Positions 8,469 through 17,577 of a DNA stretch of 64,000 nt are shown here, piece by piece. The position numbers and the translations under genes are program-made. How positions within the stretch are numbered: the first letter of the stretch is position 1; the number at the start of each line of letters is the position of its first letter. Where the stretch lies: the NCBI RefSeq assembly GCF_011764445.1, contig NZ_BLPG01000001.1, forward strand, positions 2,666,001 through 2,730,000. The letters run 5' to 3'. A model generated the notes under the pieces. It saw nothing but the letters and a program-made list of their open reading frames with translations, was not told the origin of the DNA and did not search any database. This stretch comes from Phytohabitans rumicis. GTDB lineage: Bacteria; Actinomycetota; Actinomycetes; Mycobacteriales; Micromonosporaceae.

Positions 8469-11041
8469 GACGGGGAAGGCGGCGCGCGGCGCGCGGCGCG
8501 CGCGGCGCGCAGCGGGGCGGGGGCGGGGTTAGAGGCGGCGGGGGGCTTCGTTGGGGCGGGGGCGGGCGGGCCTAGGCGGAGCTCGGCGTGCAGGACGGAC
8601 AGGCCGTCGGGGCGGGCCAGGACGGGGTTGAGGCGCAGCTCGCGGACCTGGGGTTGCTCGTCGGCCAGGCGGCCGACGCGGATCAGCAGGTCGGCCAGGG
8701 CGTCCCGGTCCACCGTGGCGGAGCCCCGGTAGCCGCGCAGCAGCGGCGCCGCGCGCGGCTCGTCCACCAGCGCGGCGGCGTCCCGGTCGGTCAGCGGGGC
8801 GGCCCGCCAGGCCCGGTCGCCGAGCAGGTCGGTGGCGACGCCGCCCAGCCCGAAGCCCACCACCGGGCCGAACGCCGGGTCCTCCACCATCTCCACCACG
8901 CACGCCACGCCCGGCGGGACCATCGACTGCACCAGCATCCCGGCGCCGAACGCTTCGGCCATCTCCGCGTACGCCTGGGCGACCGCGGCGGGGCCCGCCA
9001 GGTCGAGGCGTACCGCGCCGAGGTCGAGCCGGTGCCGCAGCGCCTCGCCGGCCGCCTTGAGGGCCACCGGGTAGCCCAGCCGTTCCGCCGCCGCGACGGC
9101 CTCCTCGGCCGACTCCGCCGGCAACGACGGGACCACCTCGATCCCGTACGCGGCCAGCACGTCGTACGACTCCACGGTGGACACGGGTGGGACGGTGCCC
9201 AGCGGTTGGCGCAGCCAGTCGGCGTACCCGCTGACCCGGCTCAGCGCGCGCACCGCCTCCTCCACCGACGGGTACGCCGCCACGCCCGCGGGCAGCTTTT
9301 CCACAAGGGACACCGCCACGGTCGGCTTGTCTCCGGCCAGCGCCACGCTCGCGATCGCCGTCGCGAAGTCGGCGTCCTCATCGGACAGTTGGCCGGGCAG
9401 CGGCGGCGCGAGCACCGCGACGAGCGCATCGACGTCGCCATCGGTGGCCGCGTCGGCGAGCGCGTCGCCGAACTCGTGCGCCCCCGCCTGGGGCGGCACA
9501 TCCAGCGGGTACCGGGAAACGACCACCAGCCCGCCGTCCCGGCACGCGGCGGCGGCCAGCCGGGTCAGCGCCGACGAGTTGCCCACGATGCCGACCCGCC
9601 GCCCGGCCGGCAGCGGTTGGTTGGCCAGCAGCACGCCGGCGTCGAAGAGCTCGGCCACGGTGTCGACGCGGATGACGCCTGAGTGGGCGAACAGCGCGGT
9701 CACGGCGCCCCGGTCCGGGCCCACCTCGCCCGGCGGGCGGGCCGGCGAGGCGACCACGACGATCGGCTTGGTACGCCCGATCCGGCGTGCCAGCCGGGCG
9801 AACTTGCGCGGGTTCCCGAACGTCTCCAGGTACAGCAGGATCACGTCGGTGCCGGGGTCGTCCTCCCAGTACTGCAGCAGGTCGTTGCCGGACACGTCGG
9901 CCCGGTTGCCCGCCGACACGAAGCTGGACAGGCCCAGCCCGCGCCGATCCGCCTCGGCCAGCAGCGCGACGCCCAACGCGCCGGACTGGCTGAAGAAGCC
10001 GGCCCGCCCCGGCAACGGCAGCTTCGGGGCGAGGGTGGCGTTGAGGCGTACCCGGTCGTTGGTGTTGGCCACGCCCAGACAGTTGGGGCCGACGACGCGC
10101 ATGCCCGCGGCGTGCGCCGCGCGGGTCAGCTCCTCCTGCGCCGCCGCGCCGGAAGGCGTACCCGTCTCGGCGAAGCCGGCCGACACCACGACGAGGCCGT
10201 GGACGCCGGCGGCGGCCGCGTCGGCGACGACGCCGGGCACCCGGTCCGGTGGCACCGCGACCACCGCGAGATCCACGTCGGTGGCGTCGCCGGCCGACCG
10301 CAGCGCCGGCAGCCCGGCCACGGTGGCGGCGGTGGGATGCACCGGGTGGATCGCGCCGCTGAACCCGCCGTCGCGCAGGTGCCCCAGGATGGCCGCGCCG
10401 ATGCCGTGCCCGCTGGAACTGGCGCCGTAGACGGCGACGCCGCGCGGGCGCAGCAGCCGGGCGATCGACCGGGCCTCGGCGCGCTGCTCGCGGCTCCACT
10501 GCACTTCAAGTGACTGCTCAGTCAGGGCGATCGGGAACGTGAGGTGGACGACGCCGTCGGCGTACTCGCGTTGGATCTGGTAGCCGGCGTCCGCGAAGAC
10601 CCGCAGCATGGTCGAGTTCGCCGGCAGCACCTCGGCCACGAACCGGCTGATGCCCGCGTCGCGCGCAGCCGCCGCCAGGTGCTCCAGCAGCACCGACCCG
10701 ATCCCCCGCCCCTGGTGCGCGTCCTCCACCACGAACGCCACCTCGGCGTCCGGCGCGTCCGGCCCCAGCCGCTCGTAGCGCCCGACCGCCAGGATCCGGC
10801 CGCCGGACTCGATGATCAGGGCCTCGCGCGCGTCGTGGTCGACGTTGACGAAACGGTGCAGGTCGCGTTCGGGGATCCGCGGGTACGGCGAGAAGTAGCG
10901 CAGGTAGCGGGTGCGCTCGGAGAACCGCGAGTGCATCGCCACAATGGCTGGCGCGTCCTCCGGCCCGATCTGTCGCAGGTGGACGGTGGAGCCGTCACTC
11001 AGCAGTACGTCCGCAGCTCGGTCGCGCACAGGTGGTGTCAC
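8414..11041 (-). CDS. GNAT acetyltransferase / NDP-forming acyl-CoA synthetase fusion (Pat-type)
   Basis: 875 residues. An N-terminal GNAT domain (about 10-165: EVAFVVEDAHQGRGIGSVLLEHLA is the acetyl-CoA loop) is fused to a CoA-binding domain (GVAVYGASSSGHGIGAAILGHL), a succinyl-CoA-ligase-like flavodoxin domain (GRAGFFSQSGALGVALL) and an ATP-grasp domain (YPVALKAAGEALRHRLDLG). This is the actinobacterial arrangement of the Pat/PatZ lysine acetyltransferases, which acetylate acyl-CoA synthetases and other enzymes; the synthetase part often acts as a sensor. The last 40 residues are Pro/Ala/Arg-rich and the final 18 plus the stop codon are encoded by repeat copy 1, so the original C-terminus appears replaced. 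Confidence 0.9.
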   Translation of the reverse strand: MTPPVRDRAADVLLSDGSTVHLRQIGPEDAPAIVAMHSRFSERTRYLRYFSPYPRIPERDLHRFVNVDHDAREALIIESGGRILAVGRYERLGPDAPDAEVAFVVEDAHQGRGIGSVLLEHLAAAARDAGISRFVAEVLPANSTMLRVFADAGYQIQREYADGVVHLTFPIALTEQSLEVQWSREQRAEARSIARLLRPRGVAVYGASSSGHGIGAAILGHLRDGGFSGAIHPVHPTAATVAGLPALRSAGDATDVDLAVVAVPPDRVPGVVADAAAAGVHGLVVVSAGFAETGTPSGAAAQEELTRAAHAAGMRVVGPNCLGVANTNDRVRLNATLAPKLPLPGRAGFFSQSGALGVALLAEADRRGLGLSSFVSAGNRADVSGNDLLQYWEDDPGTDVILLYLETFGNPRKFARLARRIGRTKPIVVVASPARPPGEVGPDRGAVTALFAHSGVIRVDTVAELFDAGVLLANQPLPAGRRVGIVGNSSALTRLAAAACRDGGLVVVSRYPLDVPPQAGAHEFGDALADAATDGDVDALVAVLAPPLPGQLSDEDADFATAIASVALAGDKPTVAVSLVEKLPAGVAAYPSVEEAVRALSRVSGYADWLRQPLGTVPPVSTVESYDVLAAYGIEVVPSLPAESAEEAVAAAERLGYPVALKAAGEALRHRLDLGAVRLDLAGPAAVAQAYAEMAEAFGAGMLVQSMVPPGVACVVEMVEDPAFGPVVGFGLGGVATDLLGDRAWRAAPLTDRDAAALVDEPRAAPLLRGYRGSATVDRDALADLLIRVGRLADEQPQVRELRLNPVLARPDGLSVLHAELRLGPPAPAPTKPPAASNPAPAPLRAARAARRAPPSPSIKGIWSCFDLQTTAVCP

Positions 11042-11092
11042 ATTTCCATCATCGCCTTGACCGCCCCTCGACGGTCACTAAAACGTGTCCCT

Positions 11093-14000
11093 GTGCCGGT
11101 CGAGCTGATTGTCGCCATCATCGGTGCCGTAGCCACGCTCGTGGGCGTCGGCTTCGGCTTCTACCAGTGGCGACGAGGACAAGGGCTGGACCGTGAGCGA
11201 CTCCGCCTCGAGCAGGCCCTCATCCGGGAGCAGAAGATCTGGGAGGAGGCTTGGGAGGAGGAACGGACGGCGGAACAGGAGTCGGCCCGGCAAGTCGCGC
11301 AAGCCGAAAAGATCCGCGACGCGGTGGAAAGATACCGAACCCTGCTCGCCAACGAGTTGGCCCAGCTCAAGATCCTCGATATGACCAAGCCGCTCGATCT
11401 AGAGGCGCTGTACGTCCAGCTTCGAGTGCGCGAGGACCGCCCAGCACGTTTCGCCAGCCCGGAAGAGATGGAGCCGCTGTCCTACGGCACGCCCGAACAT
11501 CTCCTGCAACTCTCGGCCAAGCAGTCCCGCGAAGCAGAGTCATCGGCCATGCGACCCGAGGACGCGCTACGCCGATTCGGACGGTTCGTGGCGCTCGGTG
11601 ACCCCGGCGCGGGCAAGACGACGATGCTGCGTCACCTGGCGCTGCGTCTGGCGCGCGGCGAGATCACGGAGGACTTGACCCTGCCGATCTACGTCGAGTT
11701 GCGCGAGTTCGTTGACAGCGGCGTATCGGACATCCTCGAGTTCGCTGCCGACACGTGCCGGCGACGGTACGGCTTCGTCAACGCGGTCGAGCACTTCGCC
11801 GAGCGGTTGGATGCCGGCTTGGCGGCGCTCCTGCTCGACGGGTTGGACGAGGTCCTCGGTGGTGCCGCAGCCGAGGACGCGGCGCGGGCATACCGGCGGG
11901 TCGTTGACGAAGTGGACCGGCTCTCCACCCGCTATCCCAGGGCCACCATCGCGGTAACCTGCCGCCGGGCCGGCTGGCAGGGCGGCCTGCGGGCATTCCA
12001 CACGGTGGAGGTGCTCGACTTCGGTTGGCCGCAGATCGAGACATTCGTCCGCAACTGGTTCGGCAACGAACCTGCTCGCGCCGATGCGCTAGTCACCGCG
12101 CTACAGACCAACCTGCGGGTCCAGACGCTGGCCGCCAACCCACTGATCTTGTCGTTGGTGGCCATCGTTTATGACCGCGACCTCGAACTGCCGGAACGTC
12201 GCGCCCAGCTCTATAACCGCTGCGTCGAGGTACTGCTCAAGGAGTGGGATACGCATCGCGGAATCCGCCGGTTTACCCGCTTTACCACCGACCGTAAGCG
12301 AGACCTACTTGAGGAGGTGGGCTGGCACTTCCATCAGCAAGGGCTGCGGTACTACCCACACGATGAGCTCTTGCGGGTGATAGCCGAATTCTTGCCGACG
12401 ATAGACATCGAACCCGTGCACGCCCAGGCAATCTTGGACGAGATCGCCGCCCAATACGGCCTGCTCAAGGTCCAGGCCAACGGCTGGTACGGCTTCCTAC
12501 ATCTCACCTTGCAGGAGTACTTCGCCGCCGTCGCCGCCACCGAGCGGGGAGCGCAGGCAGTGGCGCTCGTCGTCCAGCACCGTCACGACCCGTGGTGGGA
12601 GGAGGTGCTTTTCCTGCTCGCAGGTCGGACCGTGGACGCATCGCCGCTACTCCTCGGGATCCTCGGACGGGATCCGCTGAGTGCCGATCCACCTGTGCCC
12701 GACGCGCCTCTCGCGCTCGATGACGACGTTCTGCACCACGACCTTCTCCTCGCGGCTCGATGCCTGGCAGGGGCGCCTCGTGTGCGAGTCCCTTGGCTCC
12801 GCTCCGCGATCATCGAGGTCACCTATGAACTCGTCCGCACAGCACCATCGCCATCGATGTCTGAGTCGTCCGCGAGGATCCTGGTAGCCGCTGGCGGTCG
12901 CGCGATCCACGACCGACTAATCGACGATCTAATCAACCGACAGCTCGGGAGTGGGCCGCGCACATCGATCGCCAGAGCCCTGGGCACGGGCGGCGATGCC
13001 TATGTCGCGGCCCGGCTAACCGCCATACTCAGCTCTCGCGCGCTGGATAGCCGGCTAGCCTCGGCCGTAGCCGATTCGCTGCGAGCTCTCAGGCATTCGC
13101 CGGCCATCCCAGCCCTGCGTGCCCGCCTGGACCGGGAGTTGGTCGCCGACAGCAACGGTGCGTTCCCACTCGCGGCAGCAGTCGCGGCGCTCGGCGGAGC
13201 GAGCGGCGCCGCGCACCTCCGTCACCTCATCGACACGGCCGGCACCCGTCAGACCGCCAACGTTCTGATGTGGGCCCTGCAGTACTCGCGCGATCCGGCC
13301 GTCGAGAGGTGGCTCATCGAACGAGTCCCGGACAGCTCCGACGTGGGCATCGCGTTCATCGTGCACAGCTATCTCGCACTCACCGGCGCGGCAGGCGCCC
13401 CTCGCCTCCTCACCGCCCTGCTGAGCCGGCCCGGGTCGTGGGGCCCGAGCGTGTCGATCATCGTTTCTGCCTTCCACGAGCACGCCTCGCCATCGTTGGC
13501 CGTACAGCTTGTCGGTGCGCTCACCGATCCAGACCGCGATGCCAGCGTGCGATGGGCGGTCTCTGCTTTGCTGGACGACCAGCCCGAGATCTGGCCACTG
13601 GTTGCCAAGTGGATGGTCCGGCAGGACGCCGACCAGTTGACGGTGTGGGCGAGCGCCGCGGTGATCGGTAGCCATGGGTACGGGGCAGCCCGACAGCCGC
13701 TGCGTGACGCACTCACCGCGCTGACTGGCGAGGAGTGGGTTTCTACCGAGGAGATCGCCGTTCGCAACCTCGCCCTCCCTCGGATCACCGAATGCCTGGT
13801 CGCGCTTGGGGACGGCCAGTGGGCGCAGGACCTTCTCCTGACCCGCATCAACGCAATGTGGCAGGATGCCGCCACGCCGAACACGGCTGTTTTCGGCGCG
13901 CTCCTGGCGGCGCTCGGTCATACGGATATCGGGCCGCTGGCCGAGTGGTCTACCGGATTCCTCGACCATTTCCCGGCGCTGAGCGGCTACCTCCTGTACA

Positions 14001-14293
14001 AAGGCGCCGACGTGCGCCGCACGCTGCTCCATCCGTCGATCGCCCCACGCCTACTCGCCCGGGCAGAGTCCGAACTGCTCACGGACGAGGAGAGACATGC
14101 CGCCCTCGAACTGGTCGCGGCCATCGCGCAGGATGTGACGGTAGTGCCTCAGCTGCTTTCGCTCTGCTCCGTGAACGACGATGAGCTCGTCCGGCACGCC
14201 CTGGACGCCCTGGAAAACATTGGCAGGCACAATCGAGTCCGGATTTTCGCTGATGGCCGGATCGCCCCCGTCCAACCGCGAACTACACCGTAG
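11093..14293 (+). CDS. Membrane-anchored NACHT-domain STAND NTPase with C-terminal HEAT-like repeats
   Basis: 1066 residues from GTG 11093. Residues 4-24 (LIVAIIGAVATLVGVGFGFY) form one transmembrane helix, followed by a charged coiled-coil-like stretch (about 30-85). The NACHT NTPase has Walker A GDPGAGKTT at 169-177 and Walker B LLLDGLDE ending at 253, then a TCRRAGW sensor and a winged-helix-like region. From about residue 600 to the end the protein is alpha-helical with repeated short helix pairs (AVADSLRALRHSPAIPALRARL and similar), read as HEAT-like repeats. STAND NTPases of this type (bNACHT, Avs relatives) are known antiphage sensors, but no separate effector domain or gene is seen. 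It is divergent from the Pat-like gene with 51 bp between. Codon use looks slightly less GC-biased than its neighbours, which would fit transfer. Confidence 0.85.
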   Translation: MPVELIVAIIGAVATLVGVGFGFYQWRRGQGLDRERLRLEQALIREQKIWEEAWEEERTAEQESARQVAQAEKIRDAVERYRTLLANELAQLKILDMTKPLDLEALYVQLRVREDRPARFASPEEMEPLSYGTPEHLLQLSAKQSREAESSAMRPEDALRRFGRFVALGDPGAGKTTMLRHLALRLARGEITEDLTLPIYVELREFVDSGVSDILEFAADTCRRRYGFVNAVEHFAERLDAGLAALLLDGLDEVLGGAAAEDAARAYRRVVDEVDRLSTRYPRATIAVTCRRAGWQGGLRAFHTVEVLDFGWPQIETFVRNWFGNEPARADALVTALQTNLRVQTLAANPLILSLVAIVYDRDLELPERRAQLYNRCVEVLLKEWDTHRGIRRFTRFTTDRKRDLLEEVGWHFHQQGLRYYPHDELLRVIAEFLPTIDIEPVHAQAILDEIAAQYGLLKVQANGWYGFLHLTLQEYFAAVAATERGAQAVALVVQHRHDPWWEEVLFLLAGRTVDASPLLLGILGRDPLSADPPVPDAPLALDDDVLHHDLLLAARCLAGAPRVRVPWLRSAIIEVTYELVRTAPSPSMSESSARILVAAGGRAIHDRLIDDLINRQLGSGPRTSIARALGTGGDAYVAARLTAILSSRALDSRLASAVADSLRALRHSPAIPALRARLDRELVADSNGAFPLAAAVAALGGASGAAHLRHLIDTAGTRQTANVLMWALQYSRDPAVERWLIERVPDSSDVGIAFIVHSYLALTGAAGAPRLLTALLSRPGSWGPSVSIIVSAFHEHASPSLAVQLVGALTDPDRDASVRWAVSALLDDQPEIWPLVAKWMVRQDADQLTVWASAAVIGSHGYGAARQPLRDALTALTGEEWVSTEEIAVRNLALPRITECLVALGDGQWAQDLLLTRINAMWQDAATPNTAVFGALLAALGHTDIGPLAEWSTGFLDHFPALSGYLLYKGADVRRTLLHPSIAPRLLARAESELLTDEERHAALELVAAIAQDVTVVPQLLSLCSVNDDELVRHALDALENIGRHNRVRIFADGRIAPVQPRTTP

Positions 14294-14297
14294 GTGG

Positions 14298-15491
14298 TCA
14301 ATCCCGCGGGTCGTGCGGGTCGAGGCCGAGGAGCGGAAAGACCGCCTTGCGGGTGGCCATGATGGCGCGGTCGACGGCGTCCGGCTCGCCCTCCGGCTGC
14401 CACGGCGCGAACGACACGTCCGCGTCGTCGGTCATCCGCAGCGGCACCTCATGGTCCGGCCGGCGGGAGCGGGCCAGCGCCCGCCAGTCCAGCGGCGTCA
14501 GCGTCGCCGGGGCGATCGGCTCGCCGGTGGCCGTGGCCAGCAGGTGGGTCCAGGTACGCGGGACGACCTCGACGAGCGCGTACCCGCCGCCGCCGGTGGC
14601 CACCCACCTGCCCTCGCACAGCTCGTCGGCGAGCGCCCGCAGGGCCAGGTGGGCGGCGCGCTGGCCGTCGACGGACAGCCGCAGGTCGGCGAGCGGGTCG
14701 AGGCGGTGGCTGTCGGCGCCGCACTGGGTGACGAGCAGCTGCGGCCGGAACGCGCGCAGCACCGACGGCACCACCGCGTGGAAGGCGCGCAGCCAGCCGG
14801 CGTCGCCGGTGCCCGGCGGGAAGGCGATGTTGACCGCGCTCCCCTCGGCCTTCTTGCCCCCGGTCTCCTCCGGAAAGCCGGTGCCCGGAAAGAGCGCGAG
14901 CGGCGTCTCGTGCAGGCTGACCGTGAGCACCCGCGGGTCGTCGTAGAAGATCGCCTGCACGCCGTCGCCGTGGTGCACGTCGATGTCGATGTACGCGATG
15001 CGCTCCGCGCCCAGGTCGAGCAGCCGGGCGATGGCGACCGCCGGGTCGTTGTAGACGCAGAAGCCGGCGGCCCGCGCGGGCATCGCGTGGTGCAGCCCGC
15101 CCGCCACGTTGACCGCCCGGGTGGCGTGCCCGTGCCAGACCGCCTCGGCGGCGGCGAGCGTCGCGCCGCACACCAGCGCGCCGGCGTCGTGCATCCGGTC
15201 GAACACCGGGTTGTCCGGCGTGTTCAGCCCCCACCCGGAGAAGAACGGGTCGTCGGGCGCGGCGCGTACGGCCTCCACGTAGTCGGGGCGGTGCACCCGG
15301 GTCAGGGCGGCGGCGTCGGCCGGCTTGGGGGCGACGAGCTCGACGCCCGAGCGGTCCAGGACGCCCAGCGAGCGGGCCAGGGCGATGGTCAGCTCCACCC
15401 GGACCGGGTCGAGCGGGTGGTCGCCCATGTCGTACCCGAGCAGGGCCTCGTCCCACACCACCAACGTGCCATCCGCTGCCATGCGCCTCAT
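14298..15491 (-). CDS. acuC: AcuC-type histone deacetylase family protein
   Basis: 397 residues. HDAC-fold motifs are intact: GGLHHAMPARAAGFCVYND, the IDIDVHHGDGVQAIFYDDP metal-binding loop, and GTGDAGWLRAF. AcuC enzymes are zinc-dependent deacetylases that reactivate acetylated acetyl-CoA synthetase. ATG 15491 overlaps the P450 stop as ATGA, so translation is coupled; a second ATG at 15482 is possible. Together with the Pat-like acetyltransferase a few kilobases away, it could form an acetylation/deacetylation pair, although the two genes are not in one operon. The next gene, the NACHT gene, is convergent and ends four bases away. Confidence 0.92.
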   Translation of the reverse strand: MRRMAADGTLVVWDEALLGYDMGDHPLDPVRVELTIALARSLGVLDRSGVELVAPKPADAAALTRVHRPDYVEAVRAAPDDPFFSGWGLNTPDNPVFDRMHDAGALVCGATLAAAEAVWHGHATRAVNVAGGLHHAMPARAAGFCVYNDPAVAIARLLDLGAERIAYIDIDVHHGDGVQAIFYDDPRVLTVSLHETPLALFPGTGFPEETGGKKAEGSAVNIAFPPGTGDAGWLRAFHAVVPSVLRAFRPQLLVTQCGADSHRLDPLADLRLSVDGQRAAHLALRALADELCEGRWVATGGGGYALVEVVPRTWTHLLATATGEPIAPATLTPLDWRALARSRRPDHEVPLRMTDDADVSFAPWQPEGEPDAVDRAIMATRKAVFPLLGLDPHDPRD

Positions 15492-16729
15492 ACTCGCACG
15501 CGCACGGTGAGGTGCACGCCGTACCGGGGGCGCAGCGTGATCAGCGGCCGGGGCACGACCGGCGGCGCGCCCGGGGCCGGCGCGAGCGCCCACCGCCGGC
15601 AGACCGCCTCGGTCACCAGCACCGCCTCCAACTCCGCGAAGCCGTTGCCGATGCACTGCCGGGGCCCGCTGCCGAACGGGAAGTACGTATATCTCGGCGG
15701 GGGCGGCCCGTCGAGCCAGCGCTCGGGGCGGAACCGGTCCGGCTCGGGCCACCAGCGCGGGTCGCGGTGCACCACCCACGGGCTCAGGATCAGCGTCGAC
15801 CCGGCCCGCAGCCGGCGCCCGCACACCTCGCGGTCGTCGACCAGCCGCCGCCAGATCGCCCACGCCGGCGGGTACAGCCGCATCGACTCGCGCACCACCG
15901 CCGTCGCGAACGCCCGGTCGCCGCCGGCCACCCGGTCCTGCGCCGCCGGATCCCCCGACAGCAGATGGAACGTCCAGGCCAGCGCGTTGGCGGTGGTCTC
16001 GTGCCCGGCGAGCAGCAGGGTGAGCGCCTCGTCCCGGATCTGCCGGTCCGGCATGCCGGTGGCCAGCAGCAGGCTGAGCAGGTCGGCGCTCCCCGGACGA
16101 ACTCGGCGGGCCTCGATCAGGTCGTACACGACCTTGTCCACGGCCGCGCTGTCGGCCCGCCACCGCCGGGTGGCCGGCAGCGGCAACCGGTCCAGCAGCC
16201 GCCCGCCGGGTAGGACCTCCCGGCGCAGGGCCCGCTGGTTGCGGCCGATCGCCCGCCCGAACGTGGTGATCACGTCGGCGCCCACCTCGACGTCGAAGAC
16301 TGTCCGGGCCACGATCGCCAGGGTCAGGTCGGTCATGTCCCGGTGCACGTCGCGGGCCTCACCGTCGCGCCACCGCCCGCACGCGTCGGCGGCGAGCGCG
16401 GTGAATTGGTCCGCGTACCCGGCGATCCGCTCGCCGTGGAAGAGCGGCTGGATCAGCCGGCGCTGCCGCCGGTGCAGGTCCGGCGGGCTGGTCAGCAGGC
16501 CGTGGCCGAGCACCCGGCGGAGCGGTTCGAGGCCGCGCCGGCCCACGCCCTTGGCGTACTCGCGCTGGGTGCGGGTCAGCGCCTCCTGGATCGCCTCCGG
16601 ATCGCTGACCAGGTAGACGCCCGGCACCGGCAGCCGCGCGAGCACGCCCTGCCGCCGGTGGGCCCGGGTGAGGACCGCGAGCGGGTTCAGGCCACCGGGC
16701 GGTCGGGGTCCGTGATCCACTCGCTCCAC
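15488..16729 (-). CDS. Cytochrome P450
   Basis: 413 residues from GTG 16729 (alternative GTG 16720). All hallmark motifs are present: the I-helix oxygen-binding LLLAGHETTANALAW, the K-helix ExxR in VVRESMRLYPP, and the haem loop FPFGSGPRQCIG with the cysteine ligand. The PERW-type meander (FRPERWLDG) is also intact. No N-terminal membrane anchor is visible, as expected for a soluble bacterial P450. Substrate unknown; no ferredoxin or biosynthetic gene is adjacent. It overlaps the sulfurtransferase gene by 43 bp and the AcuC gene by 4 bp. Confidence 0.92.
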   Translation of the reverse strand: MERVDHGPRPPGGLNPLAVLTRAHRRQGVLARLPVPGVYLVSDPEAIQEALTRTQREYAKGVGRRGLEPLRRVLGHGLLTSPPDLHRRQRRLIQPLFHGERIAGYADQFTALAADACGRWRDGEARDVHRDMTDLTLAIVARTVFDVEVGADVITTFGRAIGRNQRALRREVLPGGRLLDRLPLPATRRWRADSAAVDKVVYDLIEARRVRPGSADLLSLLLATGMPDRQIRDEALTLLLAGHETTANALAWTFHLLSGDPAAQDRVAGGDRAFATAVVRESMRLYPPAWAIWRRLVDDREVCGRRLRAGSTLILSPWVVHRDPRWWPEPDRFRPERWLDGPPPPRYTYFPFGSGPRQCIGNGFAELEAVLVTEAVCRRWALAPAPGAPPVVPRPLITLRPRYGVHLTVRVRV

Positions 16730-17520
16730 GACCCCACATAGAGCGCGGCGTCCGTCCGCCCTGCCAGGTGCAACGCGAGTACGGTGTGCGCCGCGGTCAC
16801 CCCGGATCCGCAGTACACGCCGACGCGTACCCCCTCGGCGACACCGGCCTCGGCGAACCGCGACTCCAGCGCCGCGGCGGCGCGCAACCGGCCGTCGGCC
16901 TCGACGTGCTCGGTGCTCGGCAGGTTGACCGCGCCCGGGATGTGCCCGGCGACCGGGTCGATGGGCTCGGTCTCGCCGCGGTAGCGCGGCGCCGCGCGCA
17001 CGTCGATGAGCACGCCCTCGGTGGCGAGGCGGCCGGCCGCCGTGGCGTCCAGGACCGGCAGGCCACCGGGGCGGACGGTGATGTCGCCCGGCTTGGTGTC
17101 CGGCACGTCGGCGGTCACCGGCTGCCCGGCCGCGACCCAGGCCGGGTAGCCGCCGTCGAGCACGCGGACCGCCCGGTGGCCCGCCCAGCGCAGCGTCCAC
17201 CACGCGCGGGCGGCGGCCAGGCCGTCGCCACCGTCGTACACGACGACCGGGTGCCCGTCGCGGACGCCGGCGGCCCGCAGCGCGCGTTCCAGATCGGCTG
17301 GATCGGGCAGCGGGTGCCGGCCGCCGCGGCCCGGCGCCCCGCAGAGGTCGGCATCGAGATCGATGAATGCGGCTCCGGGCAGGTGGCCCGCCGCGTAGTC
17401 CTCGCGGCCGGGCGGCCCGGCCAGCCGCCAGCGCACGTCCAGCACGGTGGGAGGCTCGGCGGACGCCAGCACCGTAGCCAGCGCGGCCGCGTCCACGATA
17501 GGGTTCTGGGGTAGGGTCAC
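16687..17520 (-). CDS. sseA: Thiosulfate/3-mercaptopyruvate sulfurtransferase (tandem rhodanese)
   Basis: 277 residues with two rhodanese domains. The N-terminal inactive domain has VLDVRWRLAGPPGREDY and AAGHLPGAAFIDLD. The C-terminal catalytic domain has GVLIDVRAAPRYRGE, AGHIPGAVNLP and the active-site loop CGSGVTA with the persulfide-forming cysteine. It moves sulfur from thiosulfate or 3-mercaptopyruvate to cyanide or thiol acceptors. GTG start at 17520. First gene of an overlapping three-gene operon with the P450 and acuC; divergent from the IdeR-like gene, 57 bp away. Confidence 0.93.
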   Translation of the reverse strand: MTLPQNPIVDAAALATVLASAEPPTVLDVRWRLAGPPGREDYAAGHLPGAAFIDLDADLCGAPGRGGRHPLPDPADLERALRAAGVRDGHPVVVYDGGDGLAAARAWWTLRWAGHRAVRVLDGGYPAWVAAGQPVTADVPDTKPGDITVRPGGLPVLDATAAGRLATEGVLIDVRAAPRYRGETEPIDPVAGHIPGAVNLPSTEHVEADGRLRAAAALESRFAEAGVAEGVRVGVYCGSGVTAAHTVLALHLAGRTDAALYVGSWSEWITDPDRPVA

Positions 17521-17577
17521 GCGGTCAAGTCAACCACCGCCTTGACGGGTAGCATGGTGGGTCGGGAGGGCTGTGCC

